Under the pieces are notes generated by a model. The model saw only the letters and a program-made list of their open reading frames with translations. It searched no databases and had not been told where the DNA came from. The translations under genes were made by a program, and so were the position numbers. Below, piece by piece: positions 51,370 to 59,008 of a stretch of DNA of 64,000 bases (the stretch's first letter is position 1; each line of letters begins with the position of its first letter). This DNA comes from Ferrovibrio terrae_B (GTDB lineage Bacteria > Pseudomonadota > Alphaproteobacteria > Ferrovibrionales > Ferrovibrionaceae). The stretch lies in NCBI RefSeq assembly GCF_943371255.1, contig NZ_CALRUC010000003.1:1-64000 (forward strand). The letters are read 5' to 3'.

Positions 51370-51439
51370 GACGGACGGACCTTTCCTGCCAGCCCGCAGC
51401 GTAGCAGCGCCGTCTAGGCCGGTTCAAGCAGGATAGTAT

Positions 51440-51451
51440 CTGATATGCCAG
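51440..51451. promoter_or_regulatory. island operator copy 2, between gntR and kdgK
   Basis: CTGATATGCCAG, two bases from the perfect palindrome. The 17-bp form ATCTGATATGCCAGTTG spans 51438-51454. It lies midway between the divergent gntR (71 bp) and kdgK (60 bp) starts, so one site could serve both, including autoregulation. Confidence 0.72.
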
Positions 51452-51510
51452 TTGGCTTGCCCTTGCAGTCCCTCTCGGGTTAGGAAGGATCGACAGGAGG
51501 CGCAACCGGA

Positions 51511-52458
51511 ATGGCATTTGACATTCTCTGCCTCGGCGAAGCCATGGTCGAGTTTAACCAGACGGGCGGCGCAGAGAGCGACCAATACTTGCGCGGCTAT
51601 GGCGGCGATACCTCGAACTGCGCGATTGCTGCAGCGCGGCAAGGCGCCCGTGTCGCCTATTGCACCCTGGTCGGCCAGGATCCGTTCGGCGATCTGCTGC
51701 TCGACCTGTGGCAACGCGAGCAGGTGGATACCAGCCCGGTCGGCCGTAGGGCCGATGCGCCGACGGCAATCTACTTTGTCACCCATGGCGAGGCCGGTCA
51801 CACCTTCACCTATTTCCGCAAGGACTCGGCCGCCAGCCGGATGACCCCGGCCGACCTGCCCGGCGACATGCTGGAAAGCACCAAACTGCTACATGTGTCA
51901 GGGATCACCCTGGCGGTGAGCGAGTCCTTGCGCGATACGGCCATGACGGCGATCAATCGCATGCGCAAGGCCGGGCGCAAGGTATCCTTCGACACCAACC
52001 TGCGGCTCAAGCTCTGGCCACTGGAAACGGCACGCGCGGCGATCCATGCCGCGCTCAAGCTCAGTGATATTGCCCTGCCGAGCCTGGAAGACGCCACCGC
52101 GCTCAGCGGCCTCAGTGATCCGCTGGCCATCCTCGATTTCTATCGCAGCATGGGCATTCCGCTGGTGGTGCTGAAATGCGGCGCTGATGGCGTGCTGGTG
52201 GCCAACAGCGAGGGGCGCTGGCGCCTGGTCGGTCATCGTGTGCCGACCGTGGATGCCACCGGGGCGGGGGATTGTTTTGATGGCGCGTTTCTCGCCGAAC
52301 TGGTGCGCGGCGCAAGTCCACTGGATGCGGTGACTTACGCCAATGCGGCGGCGGCATTGACCACGATCGGCTACGGCGCGGTTGCTCCGATTCCGCGCCG
52401 TGCCGCCGTGGAGGCCTTCTTCCAGTCGGTCGGGCGCAATGCGCCCGTCCCGCTCTAG
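51511..52458 (+). CDS. kdgK: 2-keto-3-deoxygluconate kinase (PfkB family)
   Basis: A 315-aa ribokinase-family enzyme phosphorylating 2-keto-3-deoxygluconate (or a related acid) to KDPG. PfkB marks: LCLGEAMVEFNQTGGAESDQYLRGYGGDTSNCAIAAARQGA near the N-terminus, YFRKDSAASRM, FDTNLRLKLWP and the ATP/anion-hole motif DATGAGDCFDGAF with catalytic Asp254. AGGAGG about ten bases before the ATG supports the start. It is divergent from gntR and converges with the FAH-type hydrolase gene (5 bp between stops). It duplicates the reaction type of DgoK with another fold. Confidence 0.94.
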   Translation: MAFDILCLGEAMVEFNQTGGAESDQYLRGYGGDTSNCAIAAARQGARVAYCTLVGQDPFGDLLLDLWQREQVDTSPVGRRADAPTAIYFVTHGEAGHTFTYFRKDSAASRMTPADLPGDMLESTKLLHVSGITLAVSESLRDTAMTAINRMRKAGRKVSFDTNLRLKLWPLETARAAIHAALKLSDIALPSLEDATALSGLSDPLAILDFYRSMGIPLVVLKCGADGVLVANSEGRWRLVGHRVPTVDATGAGDCFDGAFLAELVRGASPLDAVTYANAAAALTTIGYGAVAPIPRRAAVEAFFQSVGRNAPVPL

Positions 52459-52463
52459 GAAAC

Positions 52464-53312
52464 TCAGCCCTTATAGTTCCGTGCGGTCTGGTGCTGCTCG
52501 CCCAGCCCATGGATGCCGAGATGGATCTTGTCGCCATCCTTCAGATACAGCGGCGGCTTCTGGCCCATGCCAACGCCCGGCGGCGTGCCGGTTGAAATGA
52601 TGTCACCCGGCTGCAGCGACATGAACTGGCTCAGATAACTGATCAGGTAACGCACGCCGTAAACCATGGTCTTGGTCGAACCATCCTGGAACCGCTTGCC
52701 GTTGATGTCGCAGAACATCGACATATTCTGCGGATCTGGCACTTCGTCTGCCGTCACCAGCCATGGGCCGATCGGGCCGAAGCTGTCGGCGCTCTTGCCC
52801 TTGGTCCATTGGCCATGGCGCTCGATCTGGAAGGCACGTTCCGACACGTCATTGATCAGGCAATAGCCGGCAACATGCTTCATGGCATCGGCTTCGCTGA
52901 CATAGCGCGCCACCGAACCGATCACCACGCCCAGCTCCACTTCCCAATCGGTCTTCTGGGAGTTCTTCGGGATGATCACATCGTCATTCGGCCCGGTGAT
53001 GGCCGAGGTCGCCTTCATGAAGATGATCGGCTCCGGCGGCACGGTGGCACCGGTTTCGGCGGCATGGTCGGAATAATTCAGGCCAATGCAGATAAACTTG
53101 CCGACATGGCCGACGCAGGGGCCGATGCGCGGATTGCCCGAAACCACTGGCAGCGCCATCGGATCGAGCGATTTGAGCTTGGCCAGTCCTGACGGGCCAA
53201 GCGCCGCGCCGGCGATATCGGGCACCACGGTGGACAGATCGCGGATCGTGCCCGAGGCATCGAGCAAACCGGGCTTTTCCTGGCCCGGCGGGCCGTAACG
53301 CAGCAGTTTCAT
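52464..53312 (-). CDS. FAH-fold hydrolase, likely 2,4-diketo-3-deoxy-sugar-acid hydrolase
   Basis: A 282-aa fumarylacetoacetate-hydrolase-fold enzyme. Metal-site motifs are visible: CIGLNYSDHAAETGATVPPEPIIFMKATSAITGPNDDVIIP, the E-x-E pair in DWEVELGVVIG, and GYCLINDVSERAFQ, GKSADSFGPIGPWL, ISTGTPPGVGMGQKPPLYLKDGD. This subgroup includes hydrolases that split 2,4-diketo-3-deoxy-L-rhamnonate or -fuconate to pyruvate and a hydroxy acid (LRA6 type); such proteins are often mislabelled ureidoglycolate lyase. It follows the SDR gene by 21 bp, exactly the partner expected for that step. Confidence 0.88.
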   Translation of the reverse strand: MKLLRYGPPGQEKPGLLDASGTIRDLSTVVPDIAGAALGPSGLAKLKSLDPMALPVVSGNPRIGPCVGHVGKFICIGLNYSDHAAETGATVPPEPIIFMKATSAITGPNDDVIIPKNSQKTDWEVELGVVIGSVARYVSEADAMKHVAGYCLINDVSERAFQIERHGQWTKGKSADSFGPIGPWLVTADEVPDPQNMSMFCDINGKRFQDGSTKTMVYGVRYLISYLSQFMSLQPGDIISTGTPPGVGMGQKPPLYLKDGDKIHLGIHGLGEQHQTARNYKG

Positions 53313-53333
53313 CGTCGTTTCTCCTTGCTCAGA

Positions 53334-54083
53334 TCAGATCGACCAGCCGCCATCGATCACGTGGATCGTGCCGGTGGTGAAGGCGGATTCATCGGCCGCG
53401 AGATAAACCGCCAGCGCGGCAATTTCCTCAGGCGTGCCAAGCCGGCCGAGCGGCTGGCGCGCAACGAAACCGGCACGCGCCTGCTCGACGCCGCCAGCTG
53501 CAGCGGCCTGACTGGCGATGCGGTCGTCCAGCGACGGCGTCTGGATCGTGCCCGGGCAGATCGCGTTACAGCGGATGCCCTGCTTGATGAAGTCGGCCGC
53601 AATCGATTTGGTCAGGCCGATCACGGCCGCCTTGGTGGTGCCATAGACGAAACGGTTGGGCGCACCCTTCACCGAAGAACAGGCTGAAGACATGTTGACA
53701 ATGGAAGCGCCCTTGCCGCTGGCGATCATCGCCGGCAGCAAGGCCCGCGCCAGCCGATACATGGCGCGCACATTCAGATCGAAGGAGAAATCCCAATCCT
53801 TCTCTTCGGTCTCCAGGATGGTGCCGTGATGGACGAATCCGGCACAGTTGAACAGCACATCGACAGCGCCGACCTCCTTGGCGAAGGCCGCAATCGCGCC
53901 CGCATCCATCACATCCAGTTTGCGGGTGCGGATATTGGGCAGGCTGCCGAGCTCCTTCAGCTTTGGTTCGTTCACATCGGTTGCGATGACTGTGGCGCCT
54001 TCGCGCGCAAAGGCGATGGCCGAGGCGCGACCGATGCCCTGTGCCGCCGCCGTTATCACCGCTGTCTTGCCTTCCAAACGCAT
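53334..54083 (-). CDS. SDR dehydrogenase, 2-keto-3-deoxy-L-fuconate dehydrogenase-like
   Basis: A 249-aa NAD(P)-dependent short-chain dehydrogenase. TAAAQGIGRASAIAFAREGATVIATDVN is the cofactor loop (acidic Asp favours NAD+), DVLFNCAGFVHHGTILETEEKDWDFSFDLNVRAMY, the catalytic Ser in NMSSACSSVKGAPNRFVYGTTKAA with Tyr-x-x-x-Lys, and DGGWSI at the end. Sequence closely follows the BDH2/KDF-dehydrogenase group; the bacterial members oxidise C4 of 2-keto-3-deoxy acids to 2,4-diketo acids. ATGs at 54083 and 54086 both fit; AGGAG is six bases from the former. Confidence 0.88.
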   Translation of the reverse strand: MRLEGKTAVITAAAQGIGRASAIAFAREGATVIATDVNEPKLKELGSLPNIRTRKLDVMDAGAIAAFAKEVGAVDVLFNCAGFVHHGTILETEEKDWDFSFDLNVRAMYRLARALLPAMIASGKGASIVNMSSACSSVKGAPNRFVYGTTKAAVIGLTKSIAADFIKQGIRCNAICPGTIQTPSLDDRIASQAAAAGGVEQARAGFVARQPLGRLGTPEEIAALAVYLAADESAFTTGTIHVIDGGWSI

Positions 54084-54104
54084 CATGATCTCCTGTTCTT
54101 ACTT

Positions 54105-55313
54105 TTATGCCACGGCCGGCAGACAGGCCGGGCCGATTGGCTCGAAGCTCTTGTAGGTGAGAATGAACTCCTGATGGCCGAGGCCTTCAGATTTTGTGGC
54201 GGCGCCGGCGCCCACCTGTTTGACCAGATCGAAGATTTCGCGGCCCACGGTATCGAGATCGGCCGTGCCTTCTAGAATCCGGCCGGCATTCACATCCATA
54301 TCGTCAGCCATGCGCGCATAGGTGCGCGGATTGGCACAAACCTTGATCACCGGCGCCAGCGCGGAGCCAACCACCGAGCCGCGGCCGGTGGAGAACAGGA
54401 TGACATGCGAGCCGCAGGCAATGAGTTCAGCGATCTCCGCATTGTCGCTGATATTGGGGAAGCCGAAGCGCACCTCGCCATCGGGCACGACATCGAGAAG
54501 ATAGAGGCCCCCACGGGGCGGAATATCGCCGGGCTTGATGATGCCACTGATCGGCGAAGCCCCGCTCTTGGCATAGGCACCGAGCGATTTTTCCTCGATG
54601 GTGGTGAGCCCGCCATCGGCATTGCCCGGCGCGAAACTGGGATAGCCAAGCGTCTCATAATACCGCGCTGCCTTGGCGACACAGGCCTTGAGTTCCTGGC
54701 CCAGCTCCGGCGTCACCGCCCGTTCGGCCATCCAGCCTTCCATGCCGATCAGCTCGCCGGTTTCCTCGAAGATCGTCGCCGCCTTTTCCTGCACCAGGAA
54801 ATCAAAGGCGCGCCCCATGGCAGGATTGGCGGTCAGGCCCGAGGTAGCATCGGAGCCGCCGCAGATGGTGCCCACCACCAGCTCGGATACCGCCATCGGC
54901 TCGGTCGGCTGTTCGCTGAGCGCCTTCAACTGCGCTTCAACCCAGGCGCGGCCCTTCTCGATGGTCGAGCGGGTGCCGCCATTGTCCTGGATCGCCAGCA
55001 GCTCCACCGGACGACCGCTCTCCCTAATCGTGCGTTCCAGCAGTTTCTTGTTAAAGCCTTCACAGCCGAGCGACACCAGCAGCACGGCACCGACATTGGG
55101 ATGCGTGCACAGCCGCTGCATCATCTTCAGCGCATAGGCATTGGGATAACAGCCGGGAAAACCGATCACATGGGCGCCAGTTTCGCGATAGGGCCAGGCG
55201 ATTTCCTTCGACACATGATGGGCGCATTCGACCAGATAGGCGACGGCGACATAATTGCGGATACCCTTGCGCCCATCGGCCCGGCGCCAGCCGCGCATTG
55301 CAATCTCACTCAT
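54105..55313 (-). CDS. UxaA-type sugar-acid dehydratase, large subunit
   Basis: A 402-aa protein matching the C-terminal catalytic part of altronate/galactarate dehydratases (UxaA/GarD/SuyB superfamily). Marks are GWRRADGRKGIRNYVAVAYLVEC, GCYPNAYALKMMQRLCTHPNVGAVLLVSLGCEG, GTICGGSDATSGLTANPAMGRAFD, and FSTGRGSVVGSALAPVIKVCANP. These iron or metal enzymes remove water from an aldonate or aldarate. It overlaps the small SAF-domain subunit gene by 4 bp (ATGA). Which acid it dehydrates (altronate, fuconate, arabinonate or other) cannot be read. Confidence 0.88.
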   Translation of the reverse strand: MSEIAMRGWRRADGRKGIRNYVAVAYLVECAHHVSKEIAWPYRETGAHVIGFPGCYPNAYALKMMQRLCTHPNVGAVLLVSLGCEGFNKKLLERTIRESGRPVELLAIQDNGGTRSTIEKGRAWVEAQLKALSEQPTEPMAVSELVVGTICGGSDATSGLTANPAMGRAFDFLVQEKAATIFEETGELIGMEGWMAERAVTPELGQELKACVAKAARYYETLGYPSFAPGNADGGLTTIEEKSLGAYAKSGASPISGIIKPGDIPPRGGLYLLDVVPDGEVRFGFPNISDNAEIAELIACGSHVILFSTGRGSVVGSALAPVIKVCANPRTYARMADDMDVNAGRILEGTADLDTVGREIFDLVKQVGAGAATKSEGLGHQEFILTYKSFEPIGPACLPAVA

Positions 55314-55636
55314 AGGGCGGCCTCCACGGCAACGGTGTTCGGCATGTAATCGCTGGCAACATTGTGGTTATGCACATACGCGCCCAGCGCAATCGCCGCT
55401 GTGGCGCGGCCGATCGGCGCGCCGTATTTGACGATCTTCTCGCCGGCCGCGATATCGCGCAGCGCGATCTTGTGACCAAAACCCAGCGCGCGTTGCAGCG
55501 TCACCCGCCGCCCCGCCACGGACAGGCCGGTGCCGGCGGCGATTTCGGAACGGGCGACGGCGATATTGTCGCCCGGCGCCAGCACCAGCAGGCGCGGATC
55601 GGTGTCAGAGCCTGCCCCAGCCTCAGAACTTGCCAT
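55310..55636 (-). CDS. UxaA-type dehydratase, small SAF-domain subunit
   Basis: A 108-aa protein equal to the N-terminal SAF domain of altronate dehydratase (DPRLLVLAPGDNIAVARSEIAAGTGLSV ... ALGFGHKIALRDIAAGEKIVKYGAPIGRATAAIALGAYVHNHNV). In E. coli UxaA this domain and the catalytic part are one chain; here they are two genes with a 4-bp overlap, as in SuyA/SuyB. VHNHNV carries histidines proposed for metal binding. Its start lies 14 bp inside the end of the RraA-like gene. Confidence 0.88.
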   Translation of the reverse strand: MASSEAGAGSDTDPRLLVLAPGDNIAVARSEIAAGTGLSVAGRRVTLQRALGFGHKIALRDIAAGEKIVKYGAPIGRATAAIALGAYVHNHNVASDYMPNTVAVEAAL

Positions 55637-56288
55637 AGCGTTTGTAGGCCTCCTGCGGGTCCATGCCGGCCATGATGTTGCGACGGACCTCGCCTTCGGT
55701 ACCCATCACCTCTTCGGTCCGGGTGATCACATCGCTGGCCATCGCAGCCGGAATGATGACGATGCCGTCACGATCGGCGATCACGTAATCGCCAGTGCAG
55801 ACCGTGACGGTGCCGATGGTAATCGGTGCGCCGAAACTGTCGGGCACCCAGCGCGCGACGATGTCGGAGGGTGTGTAGAAGCTGCACCAGGTCGGGAAGC
55901 CGATCTCGTCGATCATCGCCGCATCGCGGCAACCGCCATCGACGATATAGCCGCGCACGCCCTTGAGCTGCAGGGCCGAGGCCGACAGCTCGCCCATCAG
56001 CGCCACTTCCTTGTTGTTCGGCTGGCAGATCACCACCTTGCCGCCGGGTGCCTTGGACAGCACCCCGGTCCATTCCAGCAGGGTCTCATGGGCGGATTTG
56101 GTGCGGTCGATATGACCACTGACGGTCCAGACCTGGCCGGCCAGGGTGTGTTTGATGTTGAGCGGGCGGATATCGTAAGGCAGCAGGCAGTTGTCGTGAC
56201 CCTGGGCACGCAGCACATCATGGACGGCGGAGGCGTAGCAGCGGCTCAAACGCTCCGCCAGCGGATCAGCCGGCAGGGTCTCGGACAT
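55623..56288 (-). CDS. RraA-like lyase (HMG/CHA aldolase family)
   Basis: A 221-aa protein of the RraA/dimethylmenaquinone methyltransferase-like family. The G-x-x-R-D motif is visible in GYIVDGGCRDAAMIDEIGFPTWC, and SASALQLKGVRG and GTVTVCTGDYVIADRDGIVIIP are family stretches. True members are divalent-metal aldolases/decarboxylases for 4-hydroxy-2-oxo acids, so it may cleave a keto acid of this pathway. GGGAG five bases before the ATG supports 56288. It leads a five-gene operon with tightly overlapping ends; the operator palindrome lies 13 bp upstream. Confidence 0.87.
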   Translation of the reverse strand: MSETLPADPLAERLSRCYASAVHDVLRAQGHDNCLLPYDIRPLNIKHTLAGQVWTVSGHIDRTKSAHETLLEWTGVLSKAPGGKVVICQPNNKEVALMGELSASALQLKGVRGYIVDGGCRDAAMIDEIGFPTWCSFYTPSDIVARWVPDSFGAPITIGTVTVCTGDYVIADRDGIVIIPAAMASDVITRTEEVMGTEGEVRRNIMAGMDPQEAYKRYGKF

Positions 56289-56300
56289 TTTCACTCCCAT

Positions 56301-56312
56301 CTGATATATCAG
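56301..56312. promoter_or_regulatory. island operator copy 3, upstream of the RraA/UxaA/SDR/FAH operon
   Basis: CTGATATATCAG is a perfect 12-bp palindrome. The extended 17-bp form ATCTGATATATCAGTTG spans 56299-56315. It lies directly upstream of the Shine-Dalgarno of the RraA-like gene, the position of a repressor site blocking transcription of the operon. Confidence 0.78.
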
Positions 56313-56446
56313 TTGCAGGAACTTTAGCCAGATTCCCTGGTCCTGACTAGTCACGGCCTGATGACGGTTGAAGCACCGGGGCCAGCAGGCGGATAATCGG
56401 CCGGCAAAACTCGGGGACGGCAGGCAACACCAGAAGGACCAAAGCC

Positions 56447-57274
56447 ATGATGAAGAAAATCGCTCTTGCCTTTGCCATCGTCGTCATTGCCATTGCCGGC
56501 GCGGCATATTACTTCGCCTCCAATATCGACAGCGTGATCAAGGCGATGGTTGAGCGTTACGGCTCGGAAGCCACGCAGACCAGCGTGACGCTGAAATCAG
56601 TCAAGCTGTCCTTCAAGGAAGGCGGCGGCGAACTCAACAGTCTGGTAGTGAAGAACCCCAAGGGTTTCAGCAGCAATGACGCCATCTCGCTTGGCGACAT
56701 CAAGATTGTGCTGGATATCTCGACGCTGCAGTCCAACACCATCGTCATCAAGGATGTGACCATCCTGCAGCCGGCGGTGCTGTATGAATATGCCGGCGGT
56801 GGCGGCAACCTGGAGGCCATCCAGAAGAATGTGCAGTCCTATGCCGCGAAGTTCAGCGGTGGCAAGACCACACCGGACAAAAGCGCCGGCGCCAGCGGCG
56901 ACGCCGACAAGGCGGCCAGCCAGCAGCCGGAGAAAAAAGTCATCATCGAGAACCTGGTGATCCGCGACGGCAAGATTTCCGCCACGCATCAGGCCCTGCA
57001 GGGCCGCACGCTGTCCGCCCCGCTGCCGACCATCCAGTTGAAGGATATCGGCAAGGACAAGGGCGGTGCCACGCCGGCCGAAGTGGCTGAAAAGGTGATC
57101 GGCACCATCAGTGCACAGGCCTCGCGGGTTGCCACGGCAGAATTGCAGAAGCAGGTCGGCAATCTGATCAAGGACCAGGCCGGCGGACTGTTCGGCGGTG
57201 CAACGGGTGGCGCAGCAGGCGGTGCGGCCGGCAGCAGCCCGGCCGACAAGCTGAAAGGTCTGCTCGGCAAATAA
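56447..57274 (+). CDS. AsmA-like/DUF748-type membrane-anchored protein
   Basis: A 275-aa protein with an N-terminal membrane anchor (KIALAFAIVVIAIAGAAYYF, residues 4-23) and a periplasmic part: VKLSFKEGGGELNSLVVKNPKGFSSNDAISLGDIKIVLDISTLQSNTIVIKDVTILQPAVLYEY resembles the beta-rich repeats of AsmA-like proteins. A charged linker (about 137-160) and a Gly/Ala-rich tail follow. AsmA-like proteins are thought to move or organise envelope lipids; here that is only an analogy. AAGGA eight bases before the ATG. Divergent from the RraA operon. Confidence 0.85.
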   Translation: MMKKIALAFAIVVIAIAGAAYYFASNIDSVIKAMVERYGSEATQTSVTLKSVKLSFKEGGGELNSLVVKNPKGFSSNDAISLGDIKIVLDISTLQSNTIVIKDVTILQPAVLYEYAGGGGNLEAIQKNVQSYAAKFSGGKTTPDKSAGASGDADKAASQQPEKKVIIENLVIRDGKISATHQALQGRTLSAPLPTIQLKDIGKDKGGATPAEVAEKVIGTISAQASRVATAELQKQVGNLIKDQAGGLFGGATGGAAGGAAGSSPADKLKGLLGK

Positions 57275-57424
57275 GGCCGCCGCAGCCGACACAGAAACGC
57301 ATAAGACCCATCGCTAAATCGTATGGCGGCAGGGGTCGTCGCCACCGGCTTGCCGGGCTAGCATGCCTGCGTGGCTTACTGGCCAGCTTTCCGGTGTCGC
57401 CGGCCCTCTTGTGTTGTCTGGTCC

Positions 57425-58579
57425 ATGATCAATCCTGTTTTGCGCAATGCCCTGGCCGGTTTCGGCGCCCTGCTGCTCGGCCTCGGCCTCGGCCGGTTCG
57501 GCTATACGCCGCTCATTCCTGTCCTGATCCAGGACGGCTGGCTCAGCGCCGGCGCAGCAGCCTATCTCGGCGCCACCAACCTGTTTGGCTATGTTGCCGG
57601 CAGCCTGATGGCGGCGACTATGGCGAAGCTTGTGCCAGTGCCACGGTTGACCCGTGCTTCCATGGTGCTTTCGGCCATCAGCCTGATTGCCTGTGCCCTG
57701 CCCTGGGGTTTTGTCTGGTTCGCCCCGTGGCGTTTCCTGGCCGGCTTCACCGGCGGTCTGCTGATGGTTGGCGCCATTCCCCTGATTCTGTCTCGCGCGC
57801 CGCTGGCCCAGCGTGGCCGCAGCAACGGCATCATCTTCACTGGCGTCGGCACCGGGATCATCACCGCCGGCACGCTGGTGCCCGCCCTGGCCGGTTGGGG
57901 CCCCGGACCGGTGTGGATCGGCATGGGCCTGCTGGCACTGGTCATCGCGGCACTGACCTGGAAGCAGTGGGATGGCGATGCCGCCCTGCCCGCACCGCCC
58001 ACGGAGGCTGCGCCCGCGCGGGCCTTTACCCTGCCGGTGGCGCTGCTGCTGGCTGCCTATACGCTGGATTCCGCCGGCTTCGTGCCGCACACCGTATTTC
58101 TCGCCGACTATGTCGCCCGCGGGCTTGAGCGTGGCGTTGCCGCCGGCGGGCTCTACTGGGTGCTGTTCGGTGTCGGGGCGATCAGCGGCCCGCTGATGGT
58201 TGGCTTTGCTGCCGAATGGTTCGGTTTTTATCGCAGCATCATCGGCGTGCTCACCATCAAGAGTGCCGCGATCGCCATTCCGCTGTTCTCCCAGCATCCC
58301 GTCGCTCTGGCGATTTCAGCCATCACCGTCGGTGCGATGACTCCCGGCATCTCTGCGCTGGCCTCGGGGCGTGTGGTCGAACTGGTCGGCTTCGGCGCCC
58401 ATCGCAAGGTCTGGGGCTGGCTGACTGCCGGCTTCGCCGGCGCCTCCGCCGGCGTGGGCTATCTGTTTTCCTTCCTGTTCGACCAGACGCATTCCTATAA
58501 TCTGCTCTTCGCGCTCGGCGCCGCTGGCGTCTTTGTCGCGATGCTGCTCACCATTTTCGCCCGTAAACCAAAGAATTAA
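57425..58579 (+). CDS. YbfB/YjiJ family MFS transporter
   Basis: A 384-aa membrane protein with 11 to 12 segments. The N-terminal GFGALLLGLGLGRFGYTPLIPVLIQDGWLSAGAAAYLGATNLFGYVAGSL is the hallmark of the YbfB/YjiJ subfamily. The second half shows TLDSAGFVPHTVFLADYVARGLERG and GVGAISGPLMVGFAAEWFGF. Substrate unknown. The ATG at 57425 matches this conserved start; no clear Shine-Dalgarno is visible. The 150 bp before it hold no recognised element. Confidence 0.9.
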   Translation: MINPVLRNALAGFGALLLGLGLGRFGYTPLIPVLIQDGWLSAGAAAYLGATNLFGYVAGSLMAATMAKLVPVPRLTRASMVLSAISLIACALPWGFVWFAPWRFLAGFTGGLLMVGAIPLILSRAPLAQRGRSNGIIFTGVGTGIITAGTLVPALAGWGPGPVWIGMGLLALVIAALTWKQWDGDAALPAPPTEAAPARAFTLPVALLLAAYTLDSAGFVPHTVFLADYVARGLERGVAAGGLYWVLFGVGAISGPLMVGFAAEWFGFYRSIIGVLTIKSAAIAIPLFSQHPVALAISAITVGAMTPGISALASGRVVELVGFGAHRKVWGWLTAGFAGASAGVGYLFSFLFDQTHSYNLLFALGAAGVFVAMLLTIFARKPKN

Positions 58580-58629
58580 GCCTGAATTTTGGCTGCAGGA
58601 ATTCCACATTCTGGGACTTGATTTTTATA

Positions 58630-58660
58630 TTAGTATTTACTAAATTAGAAACACCTAATT
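58630..58660. promoter_or_regulatory. two adjacent AT-rich inverted repeats, bigR operator region
   Basis: TTAGTA-TT-TACTAA (58630-58643) is a perfect 6-bp inverted repeat, followed at once by AATTAG-N6-CTAATT (58643-58648 with 58655-58660). They lie 18-48 bp before the ArsR-type regulator gene in an AT-rich promoter that stands out from the GC-rich surroundings. ArsR/BigR repressors bind AT-rich palindromes of this kind. Confidence 0.68.
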
Positions 58661-58677
58661 AATGAAACGAGAATCCG

Positions 58678-58989
58678 ATGCGCAAGGCCGATTTGACACG
58701 ACTGAAGGCCAGTGCCGCCGAGGCCAGCCGCTTCCTGCGTGCCCTGGCCAACGAAAAGCGCCTGCTCACACTATGCCAGTTGATGGGCGAGGAACGCTCG
58801 GTCGGCAGCCTCGCTGAGGCCGTCGGTCTGAGCCAGTCGGCCCTGTCGCAGCATCTCACGCGTCTGCGCGAAGACGGCTTGGTCGCCACACGCCGCGACA
58901 GCCAGACTATCTACTACCGGCTCGCCGATCCTCGCATCGAGGCGATGATTGGCCTGCTTTATGACCAGTTCTGCAAACCGGCCCGCTGA
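58678..58989 (+). CDS. bigR: BigR/SqrR-type persulfide-sensing ArsR regulator
   Basis: A 103-aa winged-helix repressor of the ArsR/SmtB family (ASRFLRALANEKRLLTLCQLMGEERSVGSLAEAVGLSQSALSQHLTRLREDGLVATRRDSQTIYYRLAD). It has exactly two cysteines, Cys33 and Cys99, 66 residues apart, as in SqrR and BigR where they form a sulfide-induced polysulfide bridge that releases DNA. The canonical ArsR metal motif is absent. It leads a four-gene operon for sulfide/persulfide handling, which fits that sensor role. Confidence 0.9.
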   Translation: MRKADLTRLKASAAEASRFLRALANEKRLLTLCQLMGEERSVGSLAEAVGLSQSALSQHLTRLREDGLVATRRDSQTIYYRLADPRIEAMIGLLYDQFCKPAR

Positions 58990-59008
58990 CACAATCCGGA
59001 GTATCGCC

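Noticed and set aside
41998..56312. Sulfoquinovose (sulfo-Entner-Doudoroff) pathway reading of the island
   Set aside because: An IlvD-type dehydratase, a KDPG-like aldolase and a SuyA/SuyB-like pair suggested it, but two keto-deoxy kinases are present and no sulfolactaldehyde dehydrogenase, SQ dehydrogenase or sulfonate exporter is seen.
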